Positions 32,121 to 43,229 of a DNA stretch of 64,000 nucleotides are shown in pieces. Each line of letters starts with the position of its first letter. The first letter of the stretch is position 1. Source of the DNA: Nepenthes gracilis (Eukaryota; Streptophyta; Magnoliopsida; Caryophyllales; Nepenthaceae); the NCBI GenBank assembly GCA_033239525.1, contig BSYO01000006.1, positions 13,779,319 through 13,843,318 of the forward strand, written 5' to 3'. The notes under the pieces were generated by a model that did not search any database, was not told the DNA's origin, and saw only the letters and a program-made list of their open reading frames with translations. The translations under genes were made by a program, and so were the position numbers.

Positions 32121-32744
32121 CGATGCCGTTGGGGAAGGATGAGAGGTGGGGCAGGCAAACGCTCAAATTTTGCCTGTGTAACCAAAAAGCGTTGCTTGAT
32201 GAAGATGCTGCAGCCGGATGTCTAGTGCTGATGGCATGGACGATACTCTGGTCTACAGCTTTTGGTAATGTTTAGCCTCGCTGGTGTTTTGTCGGCTTGC
32301 TGTCCGGCTGTGGAATTCCTTGCAAGTTTTTGCAGCCTTTGTCCTTACTTTGTTGAGCAGCTGCTGAGTTGCTCTCTCTGCCTTTGGCAACTGATGAGTT
32401 GTGGAGAGAAGCTGCTGGGTGATATGCTGCAGTGGCCGTGAAGTGACTCTCTGCCTTGCTGAGTGGTGCAGTGGCAGATGTGTGTAGTGACTGTGAAGAT
32501 ATGAAGCCTTCAATCAGCATTTGTGATGATTGGTTCCCTGCTGTTTCATCAGCACTCAGTTCGGCCTGCTTGGTGGTGGAGTGGTACAAGCTTGAATCTA
32601 CTCACACTGCCTTCCTTTAATTGTTGCATGCTTGCTAAAGGCTCCTGATGAAGCTGATTTGCTGGCATATCATGTGTGCTCCTGTGGGCGAGGCTGGCGT
32701 GGTTATGCTGTGCTATTATTGGGTTTCATAACCAAGGCTCCCCA

Positions 32745-33224
32745 TTGCGCGCTTAAAGTTGATCTGATGAAGGCTTTTGACTCTATCCATTGGGACTTTA
32801 TTCTGGCCGCTCTTGAGTTGATGAATTTTCCCCCCACAGTGATCTGTTGGATAAAGCAATGCATCACTACCACCTCGTTTTCCATCAATTGGAATGGTAC
32901 TTCGGTGGGATTCTTCCGTGGAGCCAAAGGCCTTCGGCAGGGGGACCCTCTCTCCCCTATCTGTTTGTGCTTGGGATGGAAGTCCTGAATGGGATCCTGG
33001 ATAGAATGACTAGGACCAATCCGGAATTCCAGTACCACTTGAAATGTAAAAACTCTCGTATTGTGATGCTTAGGTTTGCTGATGATCTGCTCCTGTTCTC
33101 CAAAGCAGACTGCAATTTAATTCGTGCTATTAAAGAAAGTCTTAACATTTTCAGTAGCCTTTCGGGTCTCACCCCTAACTTAGATAAAAGTGAGATCTAT
33201 TGCTGTTTAATCTCCAATGTTTCT
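32745..33224 (+). pseudogene. LINE-D reverse transcriptase fragment
   Basis: Reads LKVDLMKAFDSIHWDF, CWIKQCITTTSFSINWNG and KGLRQGDPLSP. After a one-base shift it continues as YLFVLGMEVLNGILD and FADDLLLFSKADC with the catalytic FADD box, then SGLTPNLDKSEIY. TT15 cuts it at 33225. The left boundary with the TT12 body carries no poly(A). Confidence 0.9.
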
Positions 33225-34829
33225 TCTCCTCCGCGTCCTTCTGCGACGCTCCTCCTCTGGCCGGGGGGCGCCGGAGCTGGCCTTGGCCTGTCTCCTGGTT
33301 GCTCCGCCTGGCTACTTTTTGCTTTCCGACTCCTGCCCTCTTCCTATCCGGACCTCAGATCTGGCTTCGCCGGCGTCCTCTCGAGGCTTCGTCTATGGTT
33401 GTGTGCTCGTTTCGCTGATTGGTCCCCGATGAAGCTTATTCGCCACGAGCTGATTGGGGTTCTCGCTGGAGCCAAGATCGCATCGATGAAACTATTTCTT
33501 TTGAGTTCTCGCTTTCTCTGGGAATCTTCTCGGGCTATTGTCTCTCTTCTCCTTCGTTCCGCAATTTATTAGGTTTTCTCACCTTCGGATTTGCCTAGGC
33601 TTCTATGCTCTGTTGTGGTGGCCGTGAGCCCTGTCTCACGGTTCCTTACGAAAGCTACGGCTTTGGTGCTTCTGGCATATGATGCACTCCTTGATTTCGG
33701 GAGCAGATGTCTGAAGCTAATGCTATTGTGCTGCTCGCTGGATTTGACGCTGACGAACGTCCTGAGCCCGGATTCTGAAGCCTCTCTGCCTGTACGTTCC
33801 TTCCTATTAGATGGGTTGGGGGGAGCCTGTTTCTGCTCTGGACTGGAAATATAGGATGGAGTGTCGAAGAATTGGGAGTGCCTTGTTTGGACGCTGAAAA
33901 TCCTTCTGATGCAGTGGGTTGCTTGCAACTGTCATGGGCTGCTGTTGAAAGGTGATTACCTCTGTTTTTCGCTGTATGTTGAAGTGTTGGGCTGAAGATG
34001 TAGTCTTGGACTCTTTTGCTGGTTTTGGCACAATCAACTACCGGTGCTGCTGGTTTGGATGTGCCTCAGACAATGTGTCCTTCCTATTGGATGGGATAGG
34101 GGTGCCCGTGCACTGGCTTAGGACGTTTTGGTTGAGGCGCTGATGAGCTGGCCCTGGTCTTGTTTGATTGCAATAGTTTCCTTTGTTGCAGTGGATCTTA
34201 TTCCGTCTTTTGCCAGCATGTGTCTTTGATTGGCTGTTGTAGTGGCTGGAGTTGCTCCTGCAGGTCCTTTTTTTGGCATGGCAACTTCAGTGACCGGTAT
34301 GAAATTCTATGGCCTGCTTGGTTTGGCTGGTTGGGGGGCTTGCTATACTCTGAGTGACTGGATTGCTACGGTTACTGTTGTGTCAAAATTGTGCAGTGAT
34401 TTGCCGGATTGCTCCTGTTGCTGATTGGTCATTCTATCGCACACTGCTGGAGTTTTTGCCTGGCTTGATTCTTGCTAATTCTTGCTGGCTTGACTGGTCA
34501 TTATATTGCTCCTGTTACTGGCTTGATTTGCCGGGTATGTTTGCAACTGCTGGGGTTGCTGATGTTAGGTTGATGTGGCTGCTGGGGCTGTTTTGCCCCT
34601 TCTCTGGCTTTGTTGGTTCATGTTTGGGGGTCGCTGAAGCACACTGCTCTGCTGTTGTAGAAATTGGGGATGCTCGTGGAGTGGGGACTTCCTGCTGTTC
34701 CTTGTATCTGCTGCGGCATGGAGCTTCTTTGGTGTTGTCAGTATGGCGACGGCCATTATGGTCTGGAGGGTGAATTTTGGGCTGGATGTTGGGTATCTTC
34801 AGTCTGTGGCAGCCCTCTGTAACCTGCTG

Positions 34830-35881
34830 GTGCTGCCATTTGTTGATGTTGGGGGCACTGCATCGCTGCGGTTGTTCTCGGTCTTGCTGGAATTGCTGGA
34901 ACTGTTAGAGTTTAGGGTTAAATCTAGATTTATCCGTTCTGGGCTGGGACTATGTAGCTGTTATCGATTATGCTGTCCGGTTGCTGCTGTGGTTGCTGAT
35001 TCAGTTGGAGCCGACTGCCTGTTTTCTCTTGGGGTTGCTAAAGGTGTTGCTGAATCATTGGCTTCTGTTTTCTGCACTGCTAATGCTGCTGCCGGTCTCT
35101 TCTAGTCTTTGATCGCTGGATCGGTATCACACGCTTAATTTTTCTGGGTTGTTGCATCTTCGGATGACGTTGCTGAAGCAGGCGCTGCGGCCTTTCTTTG
35201 CTCTGCTGGAGATGGAAAATGCTACCCATGGAATGGAGGATTCGCTGCCTGTGCTGGTGCTGTTGTGCAGGATTGAAATGGCATTGTATGCTACATTATC
35301 TGGTTTGTTGATCCAGCCGGAGGTGAAGTGCTGATTTTTTCTCGGCTGTGCTACTGGAGGTGGAATACTCTGTTGCTGAGGGATATTACGCCTATTTCTC
35401 TGAATGTAGATTGCTGGCTGTGTAAGTGTAAAAATGCATGGTTTTTCTCTAAAGATTTTGCTGGTGCTGATTTGGCAAAGCCCTGCTTGAGCTGATGGAA
35501 TGCTGTTCTAGATGCTGTGGCTTGGTACCGCTGGAAATCGGACGCTAGTTGAGCTGTCCACCTTTTGGTGTTAAGCAAACGTAGGCCAGGGTGTTTTGTT
35601 GTGGATTCGAATGGGTCTCGGTTGCTGGTTCCCTCTATTTGTTGCCATTCTTAGGTCATGCCTTGATTCGGCATGTTTTATTTTGGATTTGATCCACTGA
35701 TGCTAGAGTGGTTTGTCTTTTTGCATGATTATCGGCTTTTTGCGTTGTTAGAAATGCTCGGGGCATGCCCTAGCGGTGGTGATTTATCCTCAAGTCGGAA
35801 TAACACTTGGTGATAAATCATGACTTGTAAGTTTTTTCTCCCTTTAATCCAAATCACTTACTTACCAAAAAAAAAAAAAAA
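34830..35881 (+). mobile_element. TT16: nested two-hairpin-tail element
   Basis: An 11-bp duplication, gtaacctgctg, lies at 34819-34829 and 35882-35892. The tail at 35756-35881 has hairpin 1 GCTCGGGGCATGCCCTAGC and hairpin 2 arms GATTTATCCTCAAGT / ACTTGGTGATAAATC. It ends in CACTTACTTACC and 15 A. The duplication is short and inside simple sequence, so the left end is less certain than the tail. Confidence 0.65.
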
Positions 35882-36335
35882 GTAACCTGCTGTTTGCCGG
35901 GTTGAAATCCTTTTCTCTTGGTTGTGCGAAGCCGATTTGCACAGGTTTAATTGCCGGAATGGATTCTGAATTGCTGGCGAGGAAATTGAGCATTCCAGTT
36001 TCTGCTCTCTTTGCTCCCGGTTTGGATTATTAGCTTCAATTGCTGACGTGGCTAGATTGGTGTAGGTGGGCTTCATTGCTAGTTTGGGATTATCTCCTGC
36101 TGATTTGGCCAGCCTTACTAATTTTGCCGGTTTGCCGAAATGCTTTATAATCCTGCTGAGTTTTAATTTGGCACGAGCTGCTCTTTAGTACGAGGAAGTA
36201 GCTAATTTGGCAGAGTGGTTCTTTGCTGATGCATACCGATCGACCTTCTGCTACTGGAACCTTGCTTGACATGGTTCTTCTGATGGGTTTGGCTGCTAGT
36301 TAATCCAGTCTTCGTACTGCCATTGGCTCGGCTTG

Positions 36336-36689
36336 AGGATCCAGTGTCAAATGGTTGCTGGATTTTTGCACTGCTGCAAAAGCTTCTGGCTGTTTTCTCA
36401 AGTCTACGATGGCTGGCATGGATGTTACTCGTTTGATGTGTTACTCATGTCGATCTGGCAGCGGCTGATTTTGAGTTAGTTCATATATTAGACTGGTCTC
36501 ATATTTTGTTGATTATGTTGACCGTGTTTCCTCCTAGAGAAGTTTTTTTGTATTTTCTGATGTATTTGTTGCTCGGGGTATACCCCAGCGGTTTATGTTT
36601 TTACTCCAAGTCAAAATACTTGGAGTAAAAACATAGATTCTGTAATATTTTCTCCCTATAATCCAAAATACTTACTTACCAAAAAAAAA
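36336..36689 (+). mobile_element. TT17: nested two-hairpin-tail element (354 bp)
   Basis: Duplication gccattggctcggcttg at 36319-36335 and gccattgcctcagcttg at 36690-36706 (15 of 17). The body matches the 3' parts of TT11 and TT24. The tail begins at 36571. Confidence 0.8.
36571..36689 (+). other. Reference copy of the two-hairpin 3' tail
   Basis: Hairpin 1 is GCTCGGGGTATACCCCAGC (36571-36589), whose GCT/AGC and GGGG/CCCC pair. Hairpin 2 arms ATGTTTTTACTCCAAGT (36595-36611) and ACTTGGAGTAAAAACAT (36618-36634) are perfect 17-bp complements around a 6-base loop. A T-rich stretch, AATCCAAAATACTTACTTACC and poly(A) follow. Confidence 0.9.
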
Positions 36690-37043
36690 GCCATTGCCTC
36701 AGCTTGTGTTGCTTGAAAATAGCTCTAATGCTACTGATGTGGTTTCAGCCGAATCGAATTGTTGATCATATGTCTGCCTGCGTGTAACATTAGACAGAAT
36801 TTATATTTTGTCAGTTTTGTTAAACTTTGTTCTCATGAAGGACCCCTATGTTGGGTGTCTTTTCTTGATGTACGAGTTGCTCGGGGAATGCCCTAGCATT
36901 TTATACATTACCTCCAAGTCAAAATACTTGGTGTTAATGCATAGGTTATGTAATTTTTTTCTCCCATAAATCCAAAATACTTACTTACCAAAAAAAAAAA
37001 AATCTCCAATGTTTCTACCAGATTAGTGCAACAACCCCAATTG

Positions 37044-38993
37044 TTAGAGAGAGAAGCTCTGACTTCTCTCTACCCCAATTTCAAATCTGCTGCCTTTTTT
37101 CCCTGTCCCGCCCCTCATTCTTCTCACCGGCGCCCATGGCGCCGGTCCTTCACCCGTCCCCCTGCTCTCCTACTATTGCTTCGCTCCCCTCCCTCCTTTC
37201 GCATTCTTTAGATGTGCCTCCCTCGCTTCGCTCTTGCTCCTCCCCTCTTGGCCCATCCCCTTCTGTGGGGCTTTCCCCTGCCCATAGTCGTGGTGCCTGT
37301 TTGGCCTCTGAATCAAACCCCTCGAACCCCTTCCCTCCTTTACGAGTTGAGGTTCAGGTCCCTTTCTCTGGACCTGATGCTGTTTTTTTGGCTAATGCTA
37401 GGGCGGCGGTTCCTTTAGATGCTCGCTCGCATGTGTTGGAGTTGGCGCCATCCCTTTCGCCTTCCACTGGTGGACCGGTTTGCTCGGATAAGAATCCTGA
37501 GTCGGTCAAGGTTATTCCTGACAGTGCCTCTGCTGTCCAACCCGCTAATCCTGATATTGTTAAGCCCTCTGCCAAATCATGGTCTCGAGTTGTACAGGGT
37601 ATTGTTCCCTCCCCTGCTATTGAACTCAGATTTTTTCCCCTGATTCGGTTGATGGCAAAGTGGTCACCATATCCTCGCCATCGGATGTTACTCAGCAAAG
37701 TTTAGATGTTTGGGGAGCAACCTTAGTGGGGTATTTCCTGGATAAGCCATTACATTTTCATGCGGTTAATGCTTTTGCTCGTAAATTATTGGAGCGATTT
37801 AATGTGCGTCATGTTGCAGGAAATGAGCAAGGGTAGTTCTTTTTTAGATTTGACTGTGATGCCCAGTAAGAAAATTGCCTTGCAAATGGTCCATGGGCCC
37901 TTGGGGGGAAACCAATTTTTCTTAAGAGATGGGTTCCAGGTATGGTGCTGTCAAAAGAGACCCCTAAATCTATTCTGGTTTGGATTACTCTATTTAATGT
38001 CCCAGTTGAATATTGGACTCCTCTGGGTCTGAGCTGGATAGCTACTGCGGTTGGCAAACCTATCCAGCTTGATGCTAATACGGCTCATATGGATCGGATG
38101 CAATATGCCCGAGTATGTGTGGAAGTTGAACCTGGGATCACACTACCGGATAAAATCAGGTTAAAACCCAGTGCAAATGCGAGTGCTGAACGGGACTTGA
38201 GTATAGAGGTTACAATTGAATATCAAAGGAAGCTGGTGCGATGTCGTTCTTGTCAAAAAGTGGGCCATTCGTTCAGCCAACCGAAGAAGATGTATAAGGC
38301 CACAGGAAGGATGTTGCCTCTCCCTCCGTCGTCTCCTGGTCCTGCTATAAAGAACCCATCATCTCCTAAGGAGATTGTTAAGGAACATCATGCTGCTATA
38401 TCCACGTCCAACTCCTTTGAGATTCTTCTTGAGGAGGATGTTATGCCAAATCTGGTGACTTCGTCACTCCGGTTGAATTACCCCCAAAGGTGGTGGTAAT
38501 GGATAGACTGGAATCTCACGATGCATGTAACTCTAGTCTGGCTCTTGCTTCTCCTGGTCCACCTCACCATGATACGCCTGATGAGGCGCTGGTAACTAAT
38601 AGGGACTCAATTACTTCTCAACCTCCACAGATTCGTCGTGCCAATACTGTTGGGCATTGCGTCTTGGAGGAGCTAGCTACTTGCGCCAATGCCGTACCAG
38701 CTTGGGGCTTCCCTCTGGAATTCCCAACAGCTGTGAGGAGATGACTATCAAATCAGCTCCCCTAGGATCATTAAGTCCAAGTTCTATTTTACATTCTGAT
38801 GATCCTGATGGTGGACCTCCTGGCCGGAGTACTAGGGCCCGCAAAGCAAAACGATCAACTCAAGTGGGGACCGCCTCTGGTTCGTCAATACCTGTCCCAG
38901 GGAATGCCAGGAAGGTTCAGGAGCAAACCAAAAAAATCAATGAAATTCTAAAGAATTCTAAGGGGCCTAAAAGTTCAATTCCCCCCTCTTCAA
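37044..38993 (+). pseudogene. LINE-E 5' leader and ORF1
   Basis: The leader starts TTAGAGAGAGAAGCTC and can fold with CTTCTCTCTA. ORF1 begins ATGGCGCCGGTC at 37136 with a Ser/Pro-rich N-terminus, then SAKSWSRVVQG. After frameshifts near 37640 the DUF4283-like core reads LDVWGATLVGYF, NVRHVAGNEQG, LKRWVPGM, VPVEYWTPLGLSWI, then EVTIEYQRKLVRCRSCQKVGHS. The knuckle keeps C, C and H but the last Cys position is Pro. A variable linker follows, ending NEILKNSKGPKSSIP where the copy meets TT18. It is inserted in LINE-D after CCCCAATTG. Confidence 0.85.
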
Positions 38994-39107
38994 TGCTGGT
39001 ATTCATGCAATACATAACAAACTACTCTAACATCAGTAGAGCAGTTCCAATACAGAACATGCCAATCCGAGGCATTACCGAAAATTGGCAACAGAAGACA
39101 TCTAGTC

Positions 39108-39311
39108 TTTTTTTGTTTTTTGGTAACACTGTGTTAAGGGTAAGCTTTTTATAGTGACTGGCCCCACCGCACTCGCGGCCACATAACCTCAAATCCTCAA
39201 GGGATTTTTTTGGGAGGCACAGTACCACTTGATGCTTCCGCGGGGAATCGAACCCGAGTGGGGGAGGCGCACATCCGTGCATTTAACCACTCCGCCAACT
39301 CCCGCTTCGGC
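39108..39311 (-). mobile_element. tRNA-like SINE, single unit (204 bp)
   Basis: Exact 17-bp duplication acagaagacatctagtc at 39091-39107 and 39312-39328. On the - strand it has GGTTCGATTCCCCGC as B box, an A-box-like segment near GAGTGGTTAAATGCAC, and the same body as the dimeric SINE (CCCTTGAGGATTTG, GCGGTGGGGCCAG). The end is CTTACCCTTAACACAGTGTTACC plus A-rich tail. Confidence 0.88.
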
Positions 39312-39531
39312 ACAGAAGACATCTAGTCACCCACTGCTTCAGCATCAACGCCAAAATGGAACCAGGCGTGACATCCAACAACTGTGCATCACCAAATTCC
39401 AGCTTTGGCAGCTACCAATCACTATAACAGGATGCAGCCGAAAAACGTTTCAGCACCTGTTTATTCCATCAACTCCTGGTCACAGCAGCAAGGAACTCAG
39501 CACTGCCAAGCACCAAATCAGCACTACCATC

Positions 39532-39550
39532 TTTTTTTTTTTTTTTAAGT
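39532..39550 (-). mobile_element. Minimal insertion: 15 A plus ACTT (19 bp)
   Basis: An exact 17-bp duplication, aaatcagcactaccatc, at 39515-39531 and 39551-39567 flanks only T15 plus AAGT. The insert is the very 3' end of a TT-type or SINE tail. Confidence 0.85.
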
Positions 39551-40435
39551 AAATCAGCACTACCATCGCCAGCATAAAATTCCATTTTGTGCTGCAGCAT
39601 AAAAAGCTGCTGCCAGCAGAATCAGCAGACCAAAGATTGTAGTAGAAAATTCCATTCATTCCCGCACAAGAAGGAAAAATACAATCCAGCTTACTACCAT
39701 CCGTTGCTGCTCTCATGAATCATCAGCCATCAACAGGACCAGCCTTGGCCCAATGATCCAAGTCCGAACCATAATCTGCCGGAGAAGCGGGCACTTGCAA
39801 TTGCTGCCATAAAAACAAAAGGGACAGCACCTAAATCACCCAAACAAGGTGAAGTCAGTGGCCATAACCCAACAGCATTCAGTGCACCATCAAAGGCTCC
39901 ATTAGTTAACAGCAAAAAGCGGCATTTGCTGGATCCCAACAAGCAGAGGATTTAAACCAATCAATAAGTCATCAACCAATACCCCCACGGCAAGGACCCA
40001 TCTGTTGAGTATCACAGCACGGAATTAAACCTGCAAAAGCATTTCGGCCTCTTTTATCAGCGCTTAGCACATATTCATACATATGCTAAGAACTGGATCA
40101 ATCTCAACCAGCTCCGAGAGGCAGCGAAATGTCCCAGCTCCAGCAACTTTATTCCAGCACCAACCTTCACATGGGACTGGCAAGATCCATTCATCTCGGC
40201 TGACAGAAATCATGGTTCAGCTCCAGCCATAACATCCGAACAGAGAGGGCACCAACATTTGCAAGGTTCCAAGAAACAAGAAGCAGCAAATGCATCATCT
40301 ATTCAAACTGGAGCAGCAAATAGCAGCTAAAGGCAGATGGTGTTCCATGGAACAACAAAGCACATTGCAAGAGCAACAGCAAACTATCTCTACGAGGAGA
40401 GAAGTAACAAAACTCCACAACATTCAGCAAAAGGA

Positions 40436-40458
40436 TCACTTACCCAAAAAAAAAAAAA
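40436..40458 (+). mobile_element. Minimal insertion: TCACTTACCC plus 13 A (23 bp)
   Basis: Exact 17-bp duplication aacattcagcaaaagga at 40419-40435 and 40459-40475. Confidence 0.88.
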
Positions 40459-41194
40459 AACATTCAGCAAAAGGAAATGCTCCTTATATAGTATCTAACT
40501 ACATTTGCAGGCCATACACAGTTTTGCTTTGAATCAAAACAGCATAGTCCAAAAGCAGGGGCTAAAACCAGAGGAGAGATCAAAAGAACCAGGGCCCCCA
40601 AAGCATAAAGAGGAAACCCCAATCAAAAAAAACCCCATCAGCAGAGGCCTAAGAGCCAGAAGAGCCCCTAGATTTTTTAGAGGCAGCAAAAAAATAAAAA
40701 TAAAGCCACATCAGTGCTACACCAATATCCATCTCCAGCAGCATCGGCAGCAATTGCAGAATGAGGGAGTTGCCACCAACCCACAATCCAGTTAAGGACA
40801 GCCAGACAGCACAGCAACAACATTTGCAGAAGTCTAGCATAAAATCAGGACAGTGGGCACCAACAACTGCTTCCATTCACCCACCAGCAGCTGCCAACAG
40901 TAGCACAGATCAACCACCGGGGGATCAACGCAACACAACCCAACCAAACAGCAGTTAAACAAAGCCCAACAGGTCTTCTAACCCGGATGGGAAGGTGCTC
41001 CACCAAATCAGCAACGGACAGCAGCAGGTCACTGCAGCCCCACAGCAATCAATGCAACAACAGCCCATCTCAGGAAGGACAAAAATCCTACAATAGTAGG
41101 GGCTCCGACATAACTAGGGAAAAAACTGCACAGATCAGAAGCAGGGGCGATAGCTCAATCACCCATAACCTCAAGGACAGCATTTTCCAAGCCA

Positions 41195-43229
41195 GCATTT
41201 TGCTGGCTTATTACGGCTACTAATAAATTTGGCTGTTGTTTTGTTGGATAGCTTACCACTTCGTGGATGGTTGGATGGTGCTCCATTGGGTGATTGGGTG
41301 TTTTGTCTGATGGCCTGTCCATCTGCATGTTGTTTGTCCTGCTGTTCGAACTGATCACTTATTAATGTGGGTGTTCGGGAGTTTGAGATGATGCCCTGTA
41401 GGAATGTTGGTGTTAGCTCGGTTACCTTGGTCCTTTGGTATTTTTGCAATGCAGATGAGATTTTGTGATGCTGAATGGTTGAGGAGTTTATTGTTCAACT
41501 ATAATTGCTCCTTCCTGCCAGTGATGCTGATCCTTGGTCCCTGCTGAAAATGGCGGACGTAGCTCTTGGAGCTCTAGTTTGCTGATTTATGGTTCTGTTC
41601 TGCATTGTAATAAGTGTTTGGACAGCTGCTGAACTTGCAGTATGACTTGCTGCTGATGCCAATCTGCAGCATTCCGTGGGATTGTAGATTCCTCTGTATA
41701 TGTATTTGCTGATCTTTGGTGTACTCTTGCCGTTGCATTTGATAAGCCGTATGACTTCTGGTTTTGCATTGCCGATTGTAAAGGTTTGGTGATGCTGAAT
41801 GGGTGAAGTTGTTCAACTAAAATTGATCCTTCCTACCAATGGATGCTGATCTTTGGACCCTGCTGAAGTTGGTGGACGCAGCTCTTGGAGCTTTTGGTTC
41901 GCTGTTTCTGTCATTGTTTTGCATTGCAGCAAGTGGCGGGCTCTCTTATTAGACAGCTGCTGAACTTGGTTTGGTGTTGTGTCGAACTTTTGGTCTTCAG
42001 TATGACCTGCTGCTGATGCTGATTTGCAGCAAATCGAGGGAATGCAGATCCGTTGTATATCTTTTTGCCTGGTTACTGGCTAGTTGCAGATCAGATGTAT
42101 CTCCGATGCGGTGGAGTTTCCTTCTGTTTGTCGCCAATTGGTGGATCAATATCTGGGTTGCATTTGCTGTGTGTTGGTGTTACTTGGCGATTCCCTCTGC
42201 TGAATGCGGAGGAAATTCCTTGCTGAGTATTCATTCCATTTGTATGGCTGGCATGAATTGCTGGGCTGTAATGGTTGTCTTGTTTGCTGAGACAGAATTG
42301 GATTGAGGGGTCAGGCTGTCAATCTGCTGCCGTGGTGCTCGATTCAGCAATGTTGTTTTCTGGTTGTCACTGGGCTGCAGTGAGGAGATGACTTCATATG
42401 TTGCTATTTGGCCGGAGTGGTTTTGTTCCCTCATAGGCCGGAGTAGATGTGCGTGAGATAAGGCCGGTGTGGCTTTGCATCCGGAGTGCCTGTGAATCTG
42501 GAGTGCTTTTTGCTGGAGTGAAATTTGCCGGAGTGCAATTTTTCGGAGTGCGTTTTGCCAGAGTGTATTTTTCTGGAGTGCATTTTTGTCGGAGTGAATT
42601 TTTGTCGGAGTGCATTTTGCCAGAGTGCAATTTTCCGAAGTGCATTTTTGCCGGAGTGAATTTTTTCTGGAGTGCATTTTGCCTGTTCCGTTCCTTTGCC
42701 TGGAATGCGCAAGGAATCCGGAGTGCATTGGACGGAGTGCTTGGGATGGAGTGGCTTTGCAGAGTCTGGAGTGTTCTGGAGGCCGGAGTGCACTATGGAA
42801 TCCGGAGTGCATTGGACGGAGTACCCTTATCTGGAGGCCGGAGTGCACTCTTGAATGCGAAATGCAATGGACGGAGTGCACTGGATTTCCTCCGTTGTGG
42901 GACGGAGTGGCATGGGGTGCAGGTTCTGGATTCTTGACTCGGACCTTGGTGGCTAGCAGTTGCTGAAGCTCCCATTAGTAATTTCTTATCTGTTTTTTTA
43001 GATTTGGTTGTATTGTCGACCGGGTTGCATACGGTTGTTTTAGACAAATTACACCTAGGTGCGGTTTTCTACTTTCTGTTCATCCGTTCATAATTTTGTT
43101 CATGGTGATGCTCGGGGTATACCCTAGCTCGTTGTTCTAATTCTAAGTTGGCAAAAACTTGGAATTAGAACATCGTCTTTGTATTTTTCACTTCATTTAA
43201 TTCATTTAACTTACTTACCAGAAAAAAAA
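41195..43229 (+). mobile_element. TT19: complete ORF-less element with GGAGTG array (2.03 kb)
   Basis: Exact 13-bp duplication attttccaagcca at 41182-41194 and 43230-43242, within TT18. A T/G-rich body with TGCTGA phrases is followed by a GGAGTG array (42405-42930). The tail at 43110-43229 has hairpin 1 GCTCGGGGTATACCCTAGC and hairpin 2 arms GTTCTAATTCTAAGT / ACTTGGAATTAGAAC. It ends in ACTTACTTACCAG plus A. It lacks the GC-rich 5' module. Confidence 0.9.
42405..42930 (+). repeat. GGAGTG minisatellite of TT19
   Basis: Best-preserved array of this class. From 42480 to 42690 about 14 units of 15-19 bp follow CCGGAGTGCATTTTTG. Looser GGACGGAGTG and GGCCGGAGTGCACT units run on to 42930. Confidence 0.9.

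Larger units (their letters stand above)
26541..32190 (-). mobile_element. TT13: ORF1-bearing element with variant tail
   Basis: Poly(T) at 26541-26549, then on the - strand a tail up to about 26665 of the TT9 subtype: hairpin 1 AGGGGACTCCCCT and hairpin 2 built on CCAAGTCGGCAAAACACTTGG. The body includes the 29165-30010 array. Decayed ORF1 is at 32120-30071 and the leader ends near 32190. TT14 is nested near the tail. I could not find a matching target duplication, so the 5' boundary is approximate. Confidence 0.7.
24991..32744 (+). mobile_element. TT12: large TT-type host element, split by TT13; no tail seen
   Basis: It starts with an AGAGAGAGG..CCTCTCTCT hairpin leader (24994-25020) and a CCGGCCATGGCC module at 25095. 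A T/G-rich body runs to 26540 and resumes about 32190-32744 after TT13. It encodes nothing recognisable beyond a short frame from the module ATG (MASLLAAPHVSS). The 3' side abuts LINE-D at 32745 without tail or poly(A), so the copy is 3' incomplete or rearranged. Confidence 0.6.
33225..37000 (+). mobile_element. TT15: complete ORF-less two-hairpin-tail element (3.78 kb)
   Basis: Exact 16-bp duplication aatctccaatgtttct at 33209-33224 and 37001-37016, within LINE-D. It starts with the GC-rich palindromic module (GGAGCTGGCCTTGGCC at 33273, ATG lost). A T/G- and TGCTG-rich body follows. The tail at 36879-37000 has hairpin 1 GCTCGGGGAATGCCCTAGC, a hairpin 2 with arms TACATTACCTCCAAG / TTGGTGTTAATGCAT, and ACTTACTTACC plus 13 A. 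It contains nested TT16 and TT17. Long open frames are compositional. Confidence 0.92.

Noticed and set aside
42470..42690. Regular spacing of GGAGTG units as a CRISPR-like array
   Set aside because: Units are 15-19 bp, degenerate and without spacer structure. The context is a plant retroelement.
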